Of a stretch of 64,000 nt of DNA, positions 59,704-64,000 are shown in pieces. The stretch is taken from assembly GCF_037023145.1 (NCBI RefSeq), contig NZ_CP146091.1, positions 2,604,001 to 2,668,000 of the forward strand, given 5' to 3'. The position numbers and the translations under genes were made by a program. The notes beneath the pieces were generated by a model that was not told where the DNA came from, did not search any database, and saw only the letters and a list, made by a program, of their open reading frames with translations. How positions within the stretch are numbered: position 1 is the first letter of the stretch; each line of letters opens with the position of its first letter. The stretch comes from Ralstonia sp. RRA (GTDB taxonomy: Bacteria > Pseudomonadota > Gammaproteobacteria > Burkholderiales > Burkholderiaceae).

Positions 59704-59955
59704 CTATTTTTGAATGAGGGTCGCGCCGCAGCCGGTTTTGTCGCCAAGAAAGGCAACGCGCGTTCCATTATGTGTACGCTGGCCGATAGCGATAATCGGA
59801 TAGGTGCCGCCACATTTTTTGCACTCAACCTGGTGACCATCAAGCGCAACCGCAATGCCTTGGTGTTTCAGATTGGTGGCCGCCTCGATGATTTTTCCGC
59901 CGTGGTCGGTTGTGTCTCCAAGCCGAGCGACCTCTCGGCCGTTGGCGTCTCGCAT
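59704..59955 (-). CDS. PAAR-domain spike-tip protein
   Basis: This 83-residue protein caps the VgrG spike. It shows ARLGDTTDHGGKIIEA, ECKKCGGTYPIIAIGQRTH and LGDKTGCGATLI, the PAAR metal-site pattern with Cys/His. It lies directly upstream of vgrG in the same operon and so is its likely partner. Confidence 0.85.
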   Translation of the reverse strand: MRDANGREVARLGDTTDHGGKIIEAATNLKHQGIAVALDGHQVECKKCGGTYPIIAIGQRTHNGTRVAFLGDKTGCGATLIQK

Positions 59956-60130
59956 GATTTTTAGTTCTATTGTTTTTGGATAACCGATATTCTGGTCATC
60001 GCGTGCGGTTCAGGGGGATTTTTCAAGGAAATTTGCAAAATCACCATGGTGCAATCCGCCGCCTTTAAACACGGAAACACTGAGGCTCCCGCCCACGCTT
60101 GCTCATGTTATGCAGCGGGCTTGCAGGCGA
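59956..60130. other. Region upstream of the PAAR gene
   Basis: This 175-bp spacer is moderately AT-rich and must hold the PAAR-vgrG promoter, read leftward. I see no consensus boxes clear enough to list. Confidence 0.4.
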
Positions 60131-60371
60131 TTACCCCGCCCGCATCGTCTCCAACCGCCGCCAAGCTGCTTTGACGTCTCGCACCAAGTCCGCACACACC
60201 CACAAGTAGGTCGCATGCGTAGCACATCCAGATGCTGAAAGCGCTCGTTGCCGAGGTCTTCAATCACGCTGAACAGCGTATCGAGCTTGGCAATACTCGC
60301 ATCGAGTTCATCGCGCGCAGCATCAATGCACGGTTGCAGACTGGGGGAAATGGGGATTGGGTGCCTCTCAT
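60131..60371 (-). pseudogene. Small unknown gene broken by a one-base frameshift
   Basis: One frame encodes PSLQPCIDAARDELDASIAK and LDTLFSVIEDLGNERFQHLDV; a second frame then continues THATYLWVCADLVRDVKAAW then RRLETMRAG and a stop at 60131. Both parts look protein-like and join if one base is missing near 60223. The likely start ATG (60369-60371) has GGGAG ten bases upstream but is itself in a third frame, so a second shift in the C-rich run near 60345 is possible. No known family. Confidence 0.45.
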
Positions 60372-60657
60372 CGGCTGATGTCTCCCTTGCGGGGGTGAGG
60401 AACCACCCACCGCAAGGGGTGGGTGGGCACACGGCGAGGTTGGAAGACCGACGAACAAGCAAGGCGGCAGGGCCGAAGCCCTCCCCGCCGCAGCCCGCCC
60501 GTATAGGCGAACGACGACGGCCGCAAGAACTTGAGTGCTTGCGGGCTTATTCGAACGAGCTTCCAAACTCGGCTGCGCCTGTCTGACGCGAGCCCGGGCA
60601 GTGAGCGAGTGCGCGCGTGGTTGCGCAAGGCGACCCAATCTGAAACTGCGTGCTCGG
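60372..60657 (-). other. Hairpin-rich structured segment
   Basis: On the minus strand this 286-bp stretch holds several strong hairpins: ccacccacc / ggtgggtgg (60403-60426), a UUCG-type loop GAGGGCTTCGGCCC near 60469-60482, and ccgcaag / cttgcgg (60520-60545). One frame reads VPTHPLRWVVPHPRKGD across it. It could be a structured leader RNA for the small gene below it, or a repeated element; I cannot tell which. Confidence 0.4.
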
Positions 60658-61146
60658 TTAAACCGACAAGACGCGCGCAATAAAGTCGGCTTTCGCCCGT
60701 CGATAGACATCCATCGGTTGCCCAGTGCAGGCCACCTTCAACGCGTTGAACGCCTCCACCAGCGCCGGATCACACAGCAGGCAGTCTCGAAACCCTACAA
60801 ACACATCCAATTCCGAACCCCGCGCAACCAATTGCACGCCCAGGGGTGGATGGTGGCTGTCGTCCTTGAACGCAGAAAACTCCGCGCTGCGGAATGATCC
60901 GGTATTGCGCGCATAGCCTGTCGCCAGCAGCGCATCAACGCGGGCAACGTCTTCACGATTCACACGCACGCAAACATCCAGGTCGCCTTTGGTCAGACAA
61001 CCTGGAATGGCCGTTGAACCGATGTGAACGATGTCAGCGGAAGGCGGCAACCGACAGGCCCACGCTGCAACGAACGCCGCAAACGCTGCGTCTGCCTGCG
61101 GTGCCACTTCGTCGTGTGCTCGCAGCACAAGCGTATCGACCGCCAT
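60658..61146 (-). CDS. GrpB-family (UPF0157) protein
   Basis: This 162-residue protein has a nucleotidyltransferase-like fold: IVHIGSTAIPGCLTKGDLDVCVRV, then RSAEFSAFKDDSHHPPLGVQLV and FNALKVACTGQPMDVYRRAKADFI. The function of GrpB proteins is unknown. It is 3 bp from the DoxX gene in the same direction. Confidence 0.85.
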   Translation of the reverse strand: MAVDTLVLRAHDEVAPQADAAFAAFVAAWACRLPPSADIVHIGSTAIPGCLTKGDLDVCVRVNREDVARVDALLATGYARNTGSFRSAEFSAFKDDSHHPPLGVQLVARGSELDVFVGFRDCLLCDPALVEAFNALKVACTGQPMDVYRRAKADFIARVLSV

Positions 61147-61149
61147 GCC

Positions 61150-61560
61150 CTACGACTTCTGCACCGCGTACTTCCCCGCCCCCGTCACAGCCAGCAGGAA
61201 CAGCCCGCCCATGATGCTGAGGTTCTTGTAGAACTGCACCATGTTGGCGGTCTGCATGGCGCCCTCCACGTTCCAGAAGGTGTGGGCAATCAGCGCGGTG
61301 CCCAGCACGAACAGCGCCATCAGCAAGGCCAGCGGTCGCACCCAGAAGCCGACAAGCAGCGCGATCCCCACACCGAACTCCATGACGACCGCGACGGCGG
61401 CAGCGAGCATCGGCATCGGTGCGCCCACCGTCCCCATATACCCGACGGTGCCCTGGAAACCGGTCAGCTTGCCCCAGCCGGAAATCAGGAACAGCAACAT
61501 CATCAGCACGCGACCGAGCAGGATCAGCTCGTCGCGCCAACGTTCGACGAATGCGTTCAT
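61150..61560 (-). CDS. DoxX-family membrane protein
   Basis: This 136-residue protein has four hydrophobic segments and the DoxX pattern LGRVLMMLLFLISGWGKLTG, MEFGVGIALLVGFWVRPLAL and MVQFYKNLSIMGGLFLLA. The ATG at 61560 (MNAFVERW) has GGAG six bases upstream; another ATG six codons earlier is possible. DoxX proteins are linked to redox or stress, mostly without a known reaction. Confidence 0.9.
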   Translation of the reverse strand: MNAFVERWRDELILLGRVLMMLLFLISGWGKLTGFQGTVGYMGTVGAPMPMLAAAVAVVMEFGVGIALLVGFWVRPLALLMALFVLGTALIAHTFWNVEGAMQTANMVQFYKNLSIMGGLFLLAVTGAGKYAVQKS

Positions 61561-61594
61561 GGCAGTCTCCATAGCCATTGGTGATGCTTAAAGC

Positions 61595-62479
61595 TTAGGC
61601 GCTGGACTTGTTAAGTGTGGTTTCGAGCGCATCGAGTACCGCCTGAATCACTCCATGCCGCACATGCTCGCGCCGCTCGATCATGCCGACCGCGCGCACA
61701 GGCGTTTGCGGCGGCATGGGCAGCACGCGCAGGGCGGGATCGCTCTCCCAGCTTGCGCGGCGCAGGCGCGGCACCAGCGTCACGCCCACCTGCTGGCGCA
61801 CCAGTTCGACAATCGCCTCGATCGAGTTGACCTCGATGAATTCGTTGACGGCCATGTGCGTCTTGCGCAGGGCGCGGTCGATGAGTGCACCGGTGCGTAC
61901 CGCGCGGTCGAAGCGCAGGAACGGATGCGTGCGCAAGACCTCTTCTGCGCGGCCGCGCGTGTGGCGACCGGCCACGACGACCAGCGGCTCGGTGTAGAGC
62001 GGGTGCCAAGCCAGGTTGGCGGGCAAGCGCTCCAGATGCTCGACCACCAGCGCGCCATCCAACTCCCCCGCTTCCACCTGCTCGGCAAGCTCGCCGGACT
62101 TGCCCGTGATCAGCTTGACGTCGAGCCCCTTGTGCGCCTGCTTGAGCCCCGCCACGGCGTGGGCCAACGAGCCCATCACCGACACCACGGCGCCAATCGC
62201 GACAGCGCCGGCCAATTCGGTCTGGGGTTCATCGCCGATGCGCATGGCGTCGTACAGGCCCAGCAGGTGCTCGGCCTGGGGCAGCAGCGCGCGGCCATGC
62301 GCGTTGAGCGTGACCGTACGCCCGGAACGATCGAACAAGTCGCGACGCAACTCGGCTTCCAGCGCGCGCATCTGCAGGCTGACGGCTGCCTGCGTGAGCG
62401 CCACACGCTCTGCAGCAGCGGCAAACGAGCCGTGGCGTGCCACGGCAACGAAGGTGCGGAGAAAGCGAACGGTGCTCAC
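61595..62479 (-). CDS. LysR-family transcriptional regulator, divergent from GGT gene
   Basis: This 294-residue regulator opens RFLRTFVAVARHGSFAAAAERVALTQAAVSLQMRALE. It is divergent from the gamma-glutamyltransferase gene with 132 bp between starts, so it may control it, and reads toward doxX. The spacer is AT-rich, suitable for an operator. Confidence 0.92.
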   Translation of the reverse strand: MSTVRFLRTFVAVARHGSFAAAAERVALTQAAVSLQMRALEAELRRDLFDRSGRTVTLNAHGRALLPQAEHLLGLYDAMRIGDEPQTELAGAVAIGAVVSVMGSLAHAVAGLKQAHKGLDVKLITGKSGELAEQVEAGELDGALVVEHLERLPANLAWHPLYTEPLVVVAGRHTRGRAEEVLRTHPFLRFDRAVRTGALIDRALRKTHMAVNEFIEVNSIEAIVELVRQQVGVTLVPRLRRASWESDPALRVLPMPPQTPVRAVGMIERREHVRHGVIQAVLDALETTLNKSSA

Positions 62480-62611
62480 AAGGGACTCACCAGCAGGCGT
62501 AGACGATTCTCAAGTTTTTCTTAAGCAATATCCAACGAATTTTAGCTTTATTAAATTCCACGCACCGCAAATAATCATCCGATCCATTGAGCCCACCTCC
62601 TTTCCCAAGCC

Positions 62612-64000
62612 ATGTCCCACCGCTTCGATTGGCAGAACCCCTACCCCACCGTGCGCATTCCGCTGTTTGCGCGCAATGTTGTTTCCACCTCGCACCCGCT
62701 GGCGGCGCAGGCCGGATTGCGCATGTTGCTCGCGGGCGGCAGCGCGGTAGATGCGGCCATTGCAGCGGCGGCCATGCTCACGGTGGTGGAGCCCGTTTCG
62801 TGCGGCCTGGGCAGCGATGCCTTTGCCATCCTGTGGGACGGCAAGGAGCTGCACGGCCTGAACGCCTCCGGCACGGCACCGCAGGCGTGGAACCTGGATT
62901 ACTTCCGCAACAAGTACGGCGAAGACGCAAACGGCACCCCCAAGCGCCCGACGCGCGGCTGGGATGCGGTGACGGTGCCCGGCGCCATCTCGGCCTGGGC
63001 CGCGTTGCACGCGCGCTTTGGCAAGCTGCCGTTTGCCGACGTGCTGGAACCCGCCGCGGAGATTGCTGAACGCGGCTACACCGTCTCGCCCATCGTCGCG
63101 CACAAGTGGGCGGCCGCCATTCCTGATCTGCAGAACCAGCCGGGTTACGCACAGGCTTTCATGCCGCACGGCCGCGCGCCGGAAGTGGGGGAGAAGTTCC
63201 GGTTGACCGATGCCGCCATCACACTGCGCCGCATCGGCCAGACCAACGGCCGCGACTTCTATGAAGGCGAACTCGCCGAGCGCATTGCCGCATATGCCCG
63301 CGAATGCGGCGGCGCCATGACCGCGCAAGACCTGCGCAACTATCAGCCCGAGTGGGTCAAGCCGATCACCAAGCGCTACCGCGGCTACGACCTGCACGAA
63401 ATCCCGCCGAACGGCCAGGGCATTGCCGCGCTCATCGCGCTGGGCATTCTCGACCGCTTTGATCTGGGCGCCATGCCCGTCGATTCGGCCGATTCGCAAC
63501 ACCTGCAGATCGAGGCGATGAAGCTGGCGTTTGCCGATCTCTACAAGTACGTGGCCGATCCGCGCTCAATGGAAGTCACGCCCGAGCAGATGCTCGACGA
63601 TGCGTACCTCGATGCGCGCGCCAAGCGGATCGACATGGGCCGCGCGCAGGTGCCAACCTTCGGTATGCCGCGCGCCGGCGGCACGGTGTACCTGACCGCC
63701 GCGGACGAGAACGGCATGATGGTCTCGTTCATCCAGTCCAACTACATGGGCTTCGGCTCGGGCGTGGTGGTGGCTGGCACGGGCATCAGCCTGCAGAACC
63801 GTGGCTTCGGTTTCTCGATGGATGCACGCTCGGCCAACGTGGTGGAAGGCGGCAAGCGCCCGTTCCACACCATCATCCCGGCCTTCCTCACCAAGGATGG
63901 CAAGCCGCAGATGAGCTTTGGCGTGATGGGCGGCGACATGCAGCCGCAAGGCCACCTGCAAACGCTCGTGCGCATGCTCGACTACAAGCAGCAGCCGCAG
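62612..64000 (+). CDS. Gamma-glutamyltransferase-family protein, 3' end outside window
   Basis: This Ntn-hydrolase family protein starts MSHRFDWQNPYPTVRIPLFA and is cut at the right edge after 463 residues. It shows GGSAVDAAIAAAAMLTVVEP, GPGGI-like GLGSDAFAILWDG, and the self-cleavage site RAGGTVYLTAADENG, where the Thr of GGT should be the new N-terminal nucleophile. GSGVVVAGTGISLQNRG also fits. No signal peptide is seen, so it may be cytoplasmic, as in YwrD-like members. Confidence 0.9.
   Translation, partial: MSHRFDWQNPYPTVRIPLFARNVVSTSHPLAAQAGLRMLLAGGSAVDAAIAAAAMLTVVEPVSCGLGSDAFAILWDGKELHGLNASGTAPQAWNLDYFRNKYGEDANGTPKRPTRGWDAVTVPGAISAWAALHARFGKLPFADVLEPAAEIAERGYTVSPIVAHKWAAAIPDLQNQPGYAQAFMPHGRAPEVGEKFRLTDAAITLRRIGQTNGRDFYEGELAERIAAYARECGGAMTAQDLRNYQPEWVKPITKRYRGYDLHEIPPNGQGIAALIALGILDRFDLGAMPVDSADSQHLQIEAMKLAFADLYKYVADPRSMEVTPEQMLDDAYLDARAKRIDMGRAQVPTFGMPRAGGTVYLTAADENGMMVSFIQSNYMGFGSGVVVAGTGISLQNRGFGFSMDARSANVVEGGKRPFHTIIPAFLTKDGKPQMSFGVMGGDMQPQGHLQTLVRMLDYKQQPQ

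Noticed and set aside
60368..60628. 86-residue minus-strand frame ending in HPLRWVVPHPRKGD
   Set aside because: Not accepted as a gene: no ribosome-binding site seen and it lies across strong hairpins. Kept only as part of the structured-segment finding.

Overview
The window is high-GC betaproteobacterial chromosome. Gene content and protein style point to Burkholderiaceae, most likely Ralstonia; this is inference from recognised housekeeping proteins, not a database match. Most of it is ordinary core genome with tight operons, many joined by 1-4 nt ATGA, GTGA or TTGA overlaps. I saw no rRNA, tRNA, CRISPR array, insertion sequence or replication origin.

Layout, left to right. 1-4721: a branched-chain amino acid ABC transporter (livF-livG-livM-livH and its binding lipoprotein), all on the minus strand, with a strong hairpin between the binding-protein gene and livH. 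5186-8038: fkpB-ispH, then radC and rpmB-rpmG. 8228-11868: de novo NAD synthesis, nadB facing nadA-nadC. 12060-17649: a fatty-acid desaturase, an MscS-type channel, and a purN - RsmB-like methyltransferase - phospholipase D-like operon. 18066-20703: a response regulator facing a hybrid histidine kinase. 20841-28815: ribF-ileS-lspA, a YdcF-like gene, and coaBC-LLM oxidoreductase-dut. 28883-32274: clpS-clpA and a cold-shock gene. 32472-33644: two small envelope genes.

33649-40715 is one leftward block: an AraC-type response regulator, a 7TM hybrid kinase, then cydP-cydA-cydB-cydX-ybgE for cytochrome bd oxidase. The two smallest subunits, CydP (58 aa) and CydX (41 aa), are easily missed. 40984-44832 holds a DsbA-like protein, an alpha/beta hydrolase, icd with a striking palindrome upstream, and an orphan Tat-type dehydrogenase small subunit. 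45110-50386 is rich in exported proteins: a Lys/Ala-rich small protein, a metallophosphoesterase coupled to a di-haem peroxidase, DUF192, an MBL-fold protein and an MliC-like protein. 50444-54042 has two LysR regulators and an MFS transporter.

54180-59955 is the most interesting region: a type VI secretion effector island read leftward as PAAR - VgrG - candidate immunity protein - OmpA-like lipoprotein. The VgrG is 1314 aa. Its last ~370 residues form an extra domain with an HETRH zinc-metallopeptidase motif. From that domain onward the DNA is clearly AT-richer than the VgrG core, as expected for a swapped-in toxin/immunity cassette. Upstream of PAAR lie a structured, hairpin-rich segment and a small frameshifted gene. 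The window ends with GrpB-like, DoxX and LysR genes and a gamma-glutamyltransferase cut by the right edge.
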